Assembly: GCA_025526915.1 (NCBI GenBank)
Contig: JAHLKH010000168.1
Span: 1-62,304, forward strand
Reading direction: 5' to 3'
DNA length: 62,304 nt
Source: Entophlyctis helioformis
Lineage: Eukaryota; Chytridiomycota; Chytridiomycetes; Chytridiales; Chytriomycetaceae
The notes below the pieces were generated by a model. That model searched no databases and was not told where the DNA came from. It saw only the letters and a program-made list of their open reading frames with translations. A program made the position numbers and the translations under genes. Shown here in pieces: positions 10,679-22,378 of the stretch (position 1 is the first letter of the stretch; each line of letters opens with the position of its first letter).

Positions 10679-12959
10679 TTATTGGACGCTGTTACATGGG
10701 CTGCCGCGAGATCGAGGCAGAAGGCGGCGTTCCCGACCCGACCCCGACCCAGACGGAGAGGGCTGCTGTTGCTGCTGCTGTTGCTGTGGGCTCGGTGTCT
10801 GCACAGGCGATTGGAACTGCTGCTCATCTTCTTGTCGTTGCTGCGGCTGCTGTGTGCGAGCGTGCAGGTTGACAAACGACGCGGAGCGGAACCACCGGAG
10901 CACGCGGCCATTGGCAGCAGGCCGCAGATTCAACCGCGGTGCGCGTCGGCGTCGACTCTCTGGCGACGGCACATCCAACAACGGCTGTTGTGCTTGCTGC
11001 GACGCTCCTGCCTCGGCAGCCTCCAGACTGGCCGTGCTCGATGGAGCAGCACCCGTAGCCGGTGATGAGACGGGTCGGCTTCCGCTCCCCCCAGTCCGAT
11101 CCTCGAGCCACGGCGGCACGATCGTCCCATCATGTGGCGACAGCACACCGCGGCCGCTCCGTGCGCCGCCACCGACGACACCGAGCGCGTCGCAGTTGCA
11201 GACCGGACACTTGCGTTTGCCCTGGACGAGCCACTCGTCGACACACTCGGCATGGAACCGGTGGCGGCAGAACAGCTCGCGCAGCCGATCACCGTTCTCG
11301 TAGTCGCAGAGACAGAGCGCACACGTGTGGTCCGTCGTGCGCTCGTGAATAGACACGGCATCCGACTCTGTGACGGTGTCTGGTGCAGCCGACGCGACAG
11401 GCACTGGCATGGTCGCTGAGGTGCTACCCATCGTGGCGGATTCCGGCTCGGGAACAAGCACGTGCCGGCCAATGGCCGCGTCATCACTGTCGTTGCCACT
11501 GAGGACGGTCGAGACGGTGGAGACCAGGTCGCGGTCACGGCCTTGGGCTGGTGCGTCCATGTGCGCGCTGGCTTGCTCGAGATCCACGAGAGCAATGTCG
11601 CGTGACGGAGATGGAACCGACCATGCCAATGAGGATGACGACGAGGATGGCGGATGCGCAGCCATATGTGCAGACAGAGACATCATCGACGACGACGCAG
11701 TGCCGGTGCCAGGCAGGATCGCGAGCGCAGGTGCACCCGTATCGTCAGCGCTGACAGGCGTGTTGAGTCCAGACGACACCACAATAATCGTGCGCGTGTT
11801 GTCTGCGTCGCTCGACTGCTGCTGCTCCTGCAAGTCCATCGCCTGGCCCGTCTTTGGATCGCCTGATTGCACCTGCGGCGGCGGCGGTGGCGGGTAAAGC
11901 GGGCTGCCGTTTTGGCGCTCTGCATCACGCTGCTCGACGCCGACTTCGTCCGAGAACACAAACGTGCGCAGCTGCCCAAGCTCCTGCTCCGACAGCCCAC
12001 CACGCTGCGGCGTCTGCATCGGAGCAGTAGCCGCCGGCTGCGACGACACCACGCCAAGTGCCTCAAACTCGGCGCGGCGTCTCTCGCGGTACGCATCCAG
12101 ACTCTCGCCGCTCCGCCGCCACGCAGTCCTGTCGACGCGAATGGTTGGGCACGAGTCCGGCCACCGCGAGTTGTCCAGCGCAAACCCGGGGCAACAGACG
12201 CCCTTGGACGCGCGGTTGAGCACAAACACGCCTGCATAGGTGATCATGAACAAAAAGTACACTACGCTCGCAGCGTTGAGTTCCCAGTAGGCTGTGATGG
12301 CGAGCGGCGACTGCGGCCGGCAGGCAATGTCGGTGCGGATGGTCCATGTGCCGTAGATCCAGAAGATGTAGGTGAGCCAGTCGACGGACGTGTAGAGGCT
12401 CAGACCGCACACGCGGCCGTAGAGCAGTGAGCCGAACGTCGACGAGGTGAGGGCAGCGGGGTTTTCCCCAGTTGGATCCGGTGGCCTCTAGCCGCTTGTT
12501 GGCGTAGTAGTGCAGCGGGTTCTTGACCTGTGGCGGATGGTCAGCCAGAGCGTGCGGGATGACGCCACGAGCGGCGAGCGTGGATGTGACGGCAGCAGAT
12601 CTGCAGCGACGGCAGCAACAGTGGCGGGGAAAGAAATGGCATGGAATGGCATGGCATGAAATGGCAGGGCAGTGCAAGGCGGGCCAGGGCGGGGGAGGGC
12701 GGGACAGGACAGCGGTGGCGGCGAGGCGGGGACGCACCAGCCGCAAGCACGACAGGATGATGTCGATGACGAACCACGAGTAGACGCCGCGGCCCTCGTC
12801 GGACGAGTGCAGGCACGGGTCTGCGCCGAACGAGACGAGCAGGAAGATGTGGGCGGCGGCAAGGGCCGAGTCGCGCAGCGTGCACCAGGCGAGGTCGGCC
12901 CGCGAGAACGAGGTGACGGTGACTTTGACGGCGGTGAGGCCGACGAGCACGCACGACAT
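10679..12959 (-). CDS. Multi-pass membrane RING-H2 E3 ubiquitin ligase candidate
   Basis: Two exons, 12959-12738 and 12487-10679 (676 aa), with a 250-nt intron 12488-12737. The first part has several hydrophobic segments (VLVGLTAVKVTV, SWFVIDIILSCLRL, WLTYIFWIYGTW, ASVVYFLFMITYAGVFVL), suggesting a multi-pass membrane anchor. A RING-H2 finger follows a low-complexity linker: CALC, then FCRHRFHAEC, then CPVC (C3H2C3 spacing). The C-terminus is Gln/Ser-rich. By family it is expected to transfer ubiquitin at an internal membrane; the substrate is unknown. The acceptor CTAG at 12488-12490 was chosen because it keeps phase. The stronger-looking CACAG at 12528-12530 would force a frameshift. Confidence 0.75.
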
Positions 12960-13287
12960 GCTGCACGGCGGGCGGCGGTAGGTGGCGGGTGGCCGGTGGT
13001 GGTTAGGTGGTGGTGGTGGTGGTGGTGGTGCTCGGTGGTGGTGCGGCTACAGACGACGTCGACGTTGGTGGTAGCGAGCAGACAGCGCCTTGCTGTGCGA
13101 GTGTGACTGTGACTGTGCGAGTGTGCGAGTGTGCAAGTGTCTGTGCAAGCGTCTTTGTCTGTGCAGCAGCTCGAGTGGCCGCCTAGTTCGCTGTTGCTGT
13201 CGTCGCTGCCGTCGCTGCTGTCGTCGCTGCCGTCGTCGACGTTGAACAAGCAGTCGTTGTTGCGGATGAATGGAGAAACGTGTGGGT
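12960..13287. other. Intergenic region with simple repeats
   Basis: About 330 bp between the RING gene start and the phosphatase gene stop. It contains a GGT-rich run (about 13005-13047), GTGTGACTGTGCGAG-type repeats (about 13095-13145) and GTCGCTGCC repeats (about 13195-13240). No conserved coding sequence is seen. It probably holds the RING gene promoter and the phosphatase 3' UTR. Confidence 0.4.
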
Positions 13288-14376
13288 TTATTTCGACGCC
13301 GACACAGACGCCGATGCAGACGACGACGACGACGACACGGCCCGCGCCACGACGTCGATCGCCACCGAAAAGTCGTCCCACGCCGTGTGCGCCAGCCCCT
13401 CGCGCTCGCACCACTTGTGCAGGTCCTTGCCGCGCTTGGCCAGCACCACGTCCGCCTCGCGCGCCGCCGACAGGTCCGACACGCCGTCGCCCGCGTACAG
13501 GATCAGCGGCCGCTGCCCGACCGGCACGTCGCCGAACGCCGCCCGGGCCGCGCGCAGCGTCGTGCCCTTGTCGTGCCCGTAGTGCGTGCTGTCCAGGTAC
13601 TTGATCTTCCAGCCCGCAGGGTCCAGCTCGATGCCGTTGGCCACGATCGTCAGCAGGCCCGGCGCCACGGCCGCCGCGCGCTCCAGGTACTCCTTGAGGA
13701 ACAGCTTGACCAGATCGTCGATGCCGCTGCCCGCCCGGCACGCAGATCAGCAGTCAGCAGTCAGCACGCTGCTGCCATGCCACGCCAAGCCACGCCACGC
13801 CACGCCAAGCCAAGCCACGCCAAGCCACGCCACGCCAAGTCCAACCACCACGCCACGCACCTGCTCACAACCGTGATCGGGATGCGGTGCTGCAGGCACA
13901 GCTCAAAGAAAGCGTCAAACTTGGGGTCGATCGGCACGTCGGCGAGCAGCGCAACCGCCTCGTCCCAGCCCATGGTCACCGCCCCCCACATGCGCTCGAC
14001 TGCGTCTCGGAACGTCGTCGTGCCGTTGAGGATCTCCAGGTCTGTGCACGCTCGCCGGTCAGCATTCTGTGCATTCTGTGCATTCGCCGCTCGCTCAGAG
14101 CCAGAGCCCTCCTTGTGCCTGCGTGCACAAGTCTCCCGACCGGCCGACCGGCCGCATTCGCCCCCATCGGCGCTGCGGGCCAACGCTACTCACCAAGCGC
14201 GCGGCGGGTCTCGTAGCCCATGCCGGCATCAATGATGATGGTGCCCGTGTCCTTGGTCATGATGGTGCTGTGCACCGTCGCTGGTCAGCGCTCGGCTACT
14301 GTGCCGCTGTGCCCCGCAAGCAGCGCCGCCTACAAACTCACCCATCAAAGTCCAAAAACACCTGCACGGGAACCAT
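13288..14376 (-). CDS. HAD-superfamily phosphatase, Pyp1-like
   Basis: Four exons: 14376-14342, 14267-14194, 14041-13861 and 13726-13288. The lengths sum to 729 nt (242 aa) with consistent phases. HAD motif I is FLDFDG at the N-terminus, motif II is PITVVSSG, the Lys region is YGHDKGTTL, and motif IV is YAGDGVSDLSAA, followed by AKRGKDL. These, and the length, match the yeast Pyp1 (YNL010W) family of small soluble polyol-phosphate-type phosphatases. The more distant relatives are phosphoserine-phosphatase-like and DK-MTPP phosphatases. Intron 13727-13860 is full of CCACGCCAAG repeats. The promoter contains the CACGTG module that is shared with the Cdc50 gene. Confidence 0.88.
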
Positions 14377-15361
14377 TGCAGCTCTGTGGGGCAACACGGG
14401 GGCATCGAGAGGGGCATCGAGAAGGGTCAGCAGCCTGCATGGACGGCCAGCGGGCAGTGTGCATCCACGGACATGCCTCGATTGCTCAGCGACCGTCGAG
14501 GTTGATCAACCGAACCCGCATCCAATAAATCAACGCCGGAATGGCTTGGTGGAATCCTGATCACGTGGAGAACACGTGACTGCATGGCACAACAACACAG
14601 CGCGCCAATCAGAGCACGACTCTCAGGCCCAAGATTCACCTGCTGTTCGCAAAGTCGTTGCATTCCGAGCCGGAAACGCCAACAAGGCCCAAGGAACGAG
14701 GTACATTCAGACGCTGGCAGGCGACACTGGGGCAGTCATTGCAACCACCGCCATCCGATGATCACTCGCAGCTATGCTGCCATCGGCAGGCTACGCAGCA
14801 CTCGACTCGATCTGCATCACGGCATCACTGTCGAGCACAGCCGGCTGGCACCGAATGGCATAGCAGCCGCTTGTTGTCTCTGGCCACCAGTGTGCCGATG
14901 GCTGTTGCTGCTGTGCTGCTCTCGCTGCAATTGCAGACATACCGTGTGCCCAGCCAGTGACTTTTACTTTCTGTCGCTGACTCCCATGTTCCCTTTGTGC
15001 ACACACTCGCCATGCATTGCGCGTCGTGCCGACTCGATCATGTGGCCCGTGCCGCGGCCCTCAGCCAGCCAGCCAGACAGCTAGCCAGCCAGCCAGCCCT
15101 TCCGCAAGCTTGCAAGCCAGAAAGCCCGTCCGCAAGCGAGCAAGCCGACGAGTAAGTGACGACCCATCAAAACTTGATCACCACAATAGGATAGCCACCC
15201 CGCCGACCCGCGATTACTAAACGCCGATAGTTGCTCCATCACCATCGCATTTGGTCCTCCAGTCTCCACACTTATTCTGCTCTCCTGGCCGCCATCCGTC
15301 TGCAGCACCAAGCGCCGATTGCGACGGCCAGCCATCCCCTCGTGACCCGCCCGGCATTACA
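14377..15361. other. Roughly 1-kb intergenic region upstream of phosphatase and kinase genes
   Basis: Separates divergent genes. It holds the CACGTG module at 14476-14580, then unannotated sequence, then CCAGCCAGAC/CCAGCC repeats at about 15062-15145 before the kinase start. No gene is recognised. Confidence 0.4.
14476..14580 (-). promoter_or_regulatory. CACGTG/CCAAT promoter module, copy A
   Basis: About 100 nt upstream of the phosphatase ATG. It contains ATTGCTCAGCGAC, GTTGATC, a CCAATAAATC block and two CACGTG boxes. The order of elements closely matches 55248-55350 upstream of the Cdc50 gene. CACGTG is the core site of bHLH factors. Functional status is inferred. Confidence 0.55.
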
Positions 15362-18300
15362 ATGGATCTACGCGTCCGCCAGCCATCTCAGTGCCACAGC
15401 CAGTCACGATCTCGGACACACTCGAGATCAAAGTCCGACTCCATACAGACCAAGCAGCGGCATCCGTCCCCTCTGCCGCCCGACCCCACACCTGCGGGGC
15501 TCTCGGTTTTCAGTCCCGCGATCCCTGCAAATGGAAACAGCGTGCACCCCGCAAACCGCTATCAATCTCACAACAGAAGCAACAGCAACACAAACAGCAT
15601 CTCCACCAATCCTGCTCGACATCCCATGAGTAGTATCGCCCATGGAAGCGGTGCGGCTGCTGCCAATGGGAACGGCCCCAGTGACAGCACCAGCAGCGGC
15701 CCCACGGCGGCGGCTGTCCACGACAAAATGCTTTCCAAGCTGAACCATGGTAACTCGGATGCAGCCTCGATCGCCAGCCAGTCGCGTCGCGGTCGCTTGG
15801 GCAGGCCGCTCGACACACTTGTTGATGCTGTCATGACCAAGCTGCGCACGCTCACGTCGGCCGTGTCCTCAAGTTCGCTCAATGACAGCATCCGCAGCAG
15901 AGGCGGTTCGAATGCACGCAACATGGGCGGCTATGCCAACGGACACACGAATGGCTTCGCAGTAACAGACGCAACGCTAGAGCCCAAGAGCTCGTCAGCA
16001 TCCCTCGAGCTGCCCGATTCTGGCATCGCCCGACGCTACGCGACAAGCTCTGGCGCCATGAGCGGATATGCCGGTGCGTCTGGTGCATTCGGCAGCAAGC
16101 AGTTTGCCAAACGACCGCCGCCCGGCCCACATACAGCCAGTGCTATCTCACTTGGCAAGCCGCGCTCGGCAAACGGCAAAGACGGCGTGGCAGGATCGCA
16201 AGATTACACGCACAACAGCGAGTCGACCATCGCCATCAACACAGAGAGCCCGTACTCGTCATTTTACCAGCGATCGACGTCCCAGTCCCAGTCGCGTATC
16301 GACCAGCAAGCAGGACCGCTGCCACTCAACATCCTCCATCACCACCACTACCACAAACAGCAGCCGCAGCCACAGCAGCAGCTGCGAAGCACGCCGCCGC
16401 TGTATGCAAGCACGCCGTCCATGTCTGCGGTGGGCAGATCAAGCACCATCAACCCAATGCGCAGCACAGACAACTTTGAGAAGCCGGCCACGCCTGACAT
16501 GGAGGTATACGCGTCCGACAACACGTTTGGTGGCCGCTACTCGGCAACACACAGCCATTACAAGAATTTTAGCGAAGACAGCAACAAGACGACGACAACG
16601 ACGGCAGATGGCGAGGGTCGCGATGCTGCGGCTCTCGAAAAGACGATCGGGTCTGCCGTATCGTCTGCAAGCATGTACCTGACGGCCACGTCAATTGCGT
16701 TGCCTGAATCGCCAGGCACCAACAACTCGGCAGATTCGGTCGAGTCTGTGCTCTTGTCGACGCCCATGCCGGTCGCACCTCTTGGCAGCGATCCTGCCGC
16801 AAACGGTTTGGTGCACATGCGGCCCGGGTACCCATCCGAGGCATTTGGGCTGGACGATCAGCAGATGTCGCTATCGCCCAGGACTCTGTACCAGCATCAG
16901 CTGCAGAGTGCAACCACAACACCGCCTTCAGTACTGCTGCACAGTCTGTCGACACAGGCCATGGCCAATGGACAGAACAACCTTGACGATGACTCCTTGT
17001 TCATCCCGCCCGAGCCCTCGCCTCTGTCCCAGCAGCCACCTACGCTGCTTGACCCGATCACCAACCTGCAGGGCGTAGTGCCCATCGCCGTGCAGCCGGA
17101 CACGGTCATCTACACGACGCCCTCGGTCACGTTCAAGGGCAGCTCCAACTTCAGCCGTCGCATCCTGGGCAGCGCCGGCCCGAGCGTCACGTCGCCCCTG
17201 ACCTTTCACCTCCGCGGCGCGTCTGAGCGCAACCATGGACGCGACAAGCACTCGTCTGCTGCTCCGTCATCCCACCAGAAGCAACAGTCGCAGTCAGCCA
17301 AGTCGACGGCAGCTCACCAGAAACAGCAGTCGCAGCCCAAATCCGTGCAGAGCCACCATCAGAAACAGCACTCGGTAACGCGCCAGCTGTTCCACCACTC
17401 GCACTCGCACCAGCACTCGCACCAGCAGATGCAGCACGTATCGTCACAGACCTTGCACTCGTCGCAGGACTCGGTGTCTGGAGCTGCCACGCACTTTGAG
17501 AAGCGGTCGTCGCACGATCATATTGAGATGCACGCGACGCGCACACCACCACACTCGCAAACTCCACCACACTCGCAAACTCCGCCGCATGCGAAAACTC
17601 CGCCGCTGGCTGTGTCCTCTGCCTCGATCGCGAAGCCGTCACCACCGGGCTCGGCCCGCCAACCGTCCACCCACTCGAGCCAGGCTGACATCTCCGCGTC
17701 GCCCGCGAGCCCGTCCGTCCAGCCCTCAAGCGCCACACCGGCAACCCTCGCCACATCACCACTGGCCCAGCCATCGCCATCTCTCCCCGCCAAAGACGCC
17801 AAGAAGAAGTTTTCGATCCAGGAGCGTATACTGAGCCTGTTCCGCGGCCCGCGGTCCTCCATGTCGTCATCCTCGTCTCCGTCGTCTTCCTTGCTGGTTC
17901 CGGGTGTACAGCATGCTGGAAAATTCACGTTGCGTGGCCCGTCGCCATTATCCATGCCTCCTTCATCGCCCATGTCGTCGTCGCGCAAATCGTCGCTTGG
18001 GTCTGTCAGTGCACACCACCCGACCGCGTCGTCCATGGACACAGCATCCGTGTATGATCCCTCTGCCGCGGCTGCTCCAAGCATCGCTGAATCAATACCT
18101 GAGGAGACGGTCGATGTGGCTGGTGGTGGTGGAGCAGGTGGGGCAGGTGCCAATGCAGCCACAGGTGGGGATCATTCGAATGGGCTTGCGAGACGCCAGC
18201 AGCCGCCGTTGCGCTTCGTGCCAAGAACCGAGCCGACGCCACGGATTTCTCGCAGCAGTGCAAGTGGCGGGCCTATGGACGATGCGGCCAAGTTGCCGCC

Positions 18301-21300
18301 AATGGCGCCAGTGGTCCATCACGCGTCTGGGACAAGCATGGCCGTGCCCGCTGGTGGCGAGACCGGTTCTAGCAGTGGCAGCAGTGGCAGTGGCAGTGGC
18401 AGTGGCGTTCCCGACCATGGCATACTGGTGCGCAGATCAGCCGGCGAGATGCGGCCGGCAACTGCGGCTGTACCGGTGCCCATCAACCACAAGTCACGAT
18501 CGCACGAAGCACATCTTGAGCTGCGTGCGTCCATTGACATTGACATGGGCGGCAGTGGCAATGGCAGTGGCAGTGGCAGTGGGCAGGCCGTGCCTGTTGT
18601 GCCACATGCGACCGTGACCTTCAAGGTGGATGTAACGCCTGCTTCAACAAACCTCTCGCAGCACAAGCATTTGACGTCGGCTTCGGCCATACACGCGCAG
18701 TATCTGCAGTCTCCACAGCCGCCGCCGACTAACGTTCGGACGGCATCCATCAAGAGCCATGGCAGCAGCCACCACGGCTCTCACCGCCGACACCGCCACA
18801 GCCACAGCCGGCCAGCCACTAGCAGCAGCAGCGGAAGTGACGGCGGTCGGCTCACTATTCCCGGCGCTGCACATCACAGTGCCGCCACTGCTACCAACGC
18901 GTCCGTGTTCAAGCAGGGCAACCTCGTGTCGGAGCCGTCAGATGATGGCGGCACAAGCGGCGGCGGATCGGACTACATGCAAGCAACAGCGTCGCGCTCG
19001 CGGTCGTCGCGCAAAAAGAAGTCGTCACAGAAGCATCACCAGCAGCACCAGAGTCAGCAACAGGCATACGAGGCATACGAGCAAGAGTACCAGGAGCAGC
19101 TCAAGCGACAGGACTGGCTGTTTTCCCGCAAGGACAAGAGCCCGGTGCTCAAGCGGTCGCAATCCGACAACTTCAAGGACCCGTCATCGACTGGCGGCGC
19201 AGGTCCGTCTGGTGCATCTCGAAGTGGCAACCGCGACGCGATGCAGAGCGCCACGCCGCTGGGAGCCGACCATCTGCGCCAGTTCTCGTCGCAGCAGATC
19301 CCACAACGCCAGCCGTCAAAGTCCATGCAGCCGTTCCACCACCTGCTCATGTATCCGGGCCAGCAGCCTGCCTCGTCGCAGCAGTCGTCTGCCGAGTCGC
19401 ACCGACACTCGCAATCCATGTCGCCCGTCTCGCACGCTGCCGCCGCGTTATCAGCATCGCAGACGGCTCGTCCACCGCATGCTCCCTCGTTCCATGGCAT
19501 CCATATGTCGCTAGGCGGGTCCGGATCAGCCTCGTCGACGACAACCCACAACCGCCATGGGTCTCGTCAAGGGCCCGGCCCGTCACTGCCACCGCCTCCA
19601 CCGCCACCGCAGCCAGCATCCGCCGCGGCCCAACCCATTGTCGAAACGTCTGTCATCTACTTCAAGAACGAGTATCCCGACACCGTACTGGATCCCTGGG
19701 GCGAGCCCGAGCTCCGCCAAGGCAAAGTCAACCAGTACCATATCCTCAAAGACATTGGGTCCGGCGCGTTTGGCCGCGTCGTGCTCGTCCGCTCGGACCA
19801 GACAGGTCGCTACTACGCCTGCAAAATCATCTCCAAGAGCCGGCTGCGCAAAAAGTACCGGTGGACCCACGGCGCCGGGCCGCCTGGTCGGCCCAGCATG
19901 AGCTCCATGAGCTCTGGCGTCAGCTCGATGACAGACGGTCGAGGCGACGATGCGTTCATGGAAATGATCAAGCGCGAGGTGGCGATCTTGAAGAAGCTCT
20001 CCAAGCACCATAATATCGTGTCGCTGGTCGAGGTGCTTGACGATGCCAAGGAAGATAATCTTTACATGAGTGAGTTGCATTGCAGAGTCTTTTGTGTGTG
20101 TGTGTACACCGACCGGCCGGCTGGATGACTGACTTGGTGGTCTTTTAGTCTTCAATCTGTGCGAGTTTGGCGCAGTCATGTCTATACAGGTCGGCCAGCC
20201 TGCACGGCCATTTTCAGAGGAGCTTGCGCGCAAGTACTTCCGCGATGTCGTGCTCGGTCTTGAATACTGTAAGCACTGTTCGTCGCATCTGGCCTATTGC
20301 ACGTTGTTGGTAAACAGCGCTAGCACACACCAACACTCACACTCGACGGGCGGCTGGTCAACAGTGCACTACAAGCGTATCATTCACCGCGACCTGAAGC
20401 CGGAGAACCTGCTGCGGACAGCCGAGGATGTGGTGCAGATTGCTGATTTTGGAATCTCGCATATGCTCGAAGACGGCAACGAGGAGGGTCTCATTATAGC
20501 CAAGATCGCGTCGCCGCTGTTCACGCCACCTGAGGCCTGTGCATGTACGTGCTATTCATCATCATGCTGTTCCTTCCACTGCCACTCACCCACAACACGC
20601 CCCTCGACACCAGCCGATGCCAACGTCATCAATGGAAAGGCACTCGACATCTGGTCGCTAGGCGTCACGCTCTACTGCTTCGTCCATGGCCGCTGTCCGT
20701 GGGAGGACGAGAATCCCATGGACCTCTACAAGAAGATTGGGCTGAGCGAACTAATGCTCGCCGATACTCTCACCGACTCGCTCAAGGACCTGCTCCACTG
20801 CATGATGCAAAAGAACCCTCGTGACCGCATCCTGCTGTCGCAGATCAAGGTTCATCCGTGGACCACCAACAACGGCCGCGAGCCGATGCTTAGCACAGAC
20901 GAGAACTGCGTGTTTGAGGACGTCACCGAGGAGGAGGTTGCCAATGCGTTCCGTCCTGCCATGATGTTTGTCAACAAGGCAAGACACCCGTCTGTGCATG
21001 ATGTTCACTTGGCTTGGAGCGCTGACACTTTGCGGTGCACTGGCTGGGCTGTCCAGATCATGAACAAGTTTCGTGGAGCAGGCCGCAAGGCGTCCAAGTC
21101 GCGGCAGCCGACCAACGGCAATGGGATGTCGGTTTCGCCACGAAAATCCGAGACGCAGATGTCGCCAACGGCGTCGGTGTCTCCTACGTCGCCCAACTTG
21201 GCGGCCGCCGTGCCGCCGTCGATGCACGTCAACCCGGCACCGTCGCCGTCCATCTCGCGACGCTTCATTTCCATGGCATCAACCGCGTCGCCGTTTGCTC

Positions 21301-22187
21301 GCCGTCGCCACGAGTTCGGATCGATTGAGTCCCTGACGCGACCGTCCGTGCAAAGCCTTATCGACCCGCCCGTCTCGGCGTCCATGTCTGCCCTGGCAAG
21401 TGGGCCGACCGCGTCCAGCCAGCTTGGTGGCCAGATCCGACTGTACCAGACGTCGCCCAACCTCACCTACACGTCGCCAGCGGCAGCGTCGGCAAGCCTG
21501 CACCCCAACCTTGCTCTGCACCGGCCACCTTCGCATTCCCAACAGCAACAGCAGCAGCAACAGCAGCAGCAGCAGCAGCAAGGGCCGCTGCAGGGCCATC
21601 AACGGCCCAGTCACTCGCGGTCGTCGCAGCTCAACCGCCAGCGGTCGCGGTCGCTCCAGCTCGACGAAATCGACCACGACTCGCTCATGTCGTTCAACGT
21701 CTACGAGCCCGCCGAGTCTCCCAAATCCGCCACACCCTTTTCCATCTGGAACATCTCGGGTGCACGGCGGCTCATGCTGGGCTCTGACTCGCACCACCAT
21801 TCGTCGCGGACCCGCTACGACAGCAACGACGCCACCATGTTCTCGTCCTCGTCGTCGGCTGGCCCCAGCAACCCCGTGTCCGCCAACGGCAGCGGTTCTG
21901 GCAGTGCGTACGGCTACGCTGCTGCGACGTATGGCGGTGGCGGTGGCAGTGGAGGTGGTGCGTATGCCAGCATGGGCGTGCCGACACTCCAGGCTGGCCA
22001 TGGCAAACGGCTTTCAGAAGCGCCACCTGCGCCGCGCGGCGTTGGGTTTGGCAGCAGCAGAGAGATGGGACGCGCCAGTATCGGCCCGGTTGGTGGCCTG
22101 CACATGAGTGCGAGCACCAGCTCGACATCGAGCGGCCGCTCGCACAGTGTGACGGGCGCGTCCCGTCGCCGGATGCATGATGACTGA
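15362..22187 (+). CDS. Very long CaMKK/Sak1/Ssp1-type Ser/Thr protein kinase
   Basis: Exons 15362-20069, 20149-20268, 20365-20544 and 20614-22187; the last contains an in-frame GC-AG intron at 20979-21056. The product is about 2,167 aa. The first 1,450 residues are low-complexity (Ser, Gln, His, Gly). The kinase domain has glycine loop GSGAFGRV, the lysine in YYACKI, catalytic HRDLKPENLL and Mg loop DFG, then WSLGVTLYCFVHGRCPW. A roughly 35-residue Pro/Ser/Met-rich insert between the Lys strand and helix C resembles the RP insert of CaM-kinase kinases. The tail VTEEEV and FVNK-IMNKFR also fits this family, whose fungal members activate Snf1/AMPK. The usual GTPAF of the activation segment is SPLFTPPEAC here. 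A CAG-repeat polyGln lies at 21538-21580. The start is the first ATG in frame after a pyrimidine-rich leader; an upstream non-ATG extension was ignored. Confidence 0.85.
20979..21056 (+). other. Probable GC-AG intron in kinase gene
   Basis: 78 nt, with donor AAG|GCAAGA, branch-like GCTGAC and acceptor GTCCAG. Its length is divisible by three and it has no stop, so reading through it is possible. Removal joins FVNK to IMNKFRGAGRK, as expected for the CaMKK-family C-terminal extension. Confidence 0.6.
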
Positions 22188-22378
22188 TGTGGGTCGCGTG
22201 GTGATCACTTTGAATGAAACTGCGATGCGCGCAACACGCGATCAAGTGAGAGCGAGGCTTGCAACAACAAAAGCCTCCGCGCGGCTTTGGGCCATTATAA
22301 TTCCAGCCTGTTTCCGCTCGCTTCTTCCCAACCATACACAACCATACACATACACACACCCTTAGACACCTGCAAACA

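Noticed and set aside
12481..12530. Frameshift in the RING gene after KRLEATGSN
   Set aside because: Using acceptor CTAG at 12488-12490 instead of CACAG keeps phase, so no frameshift is needed.
12488..13741. 417-aa minus-strand frame covering both phosphatase and RING gene
   Set aside because: It crosses two clear genes in a shadow frame and contains His and Ser runs from simple repeats.
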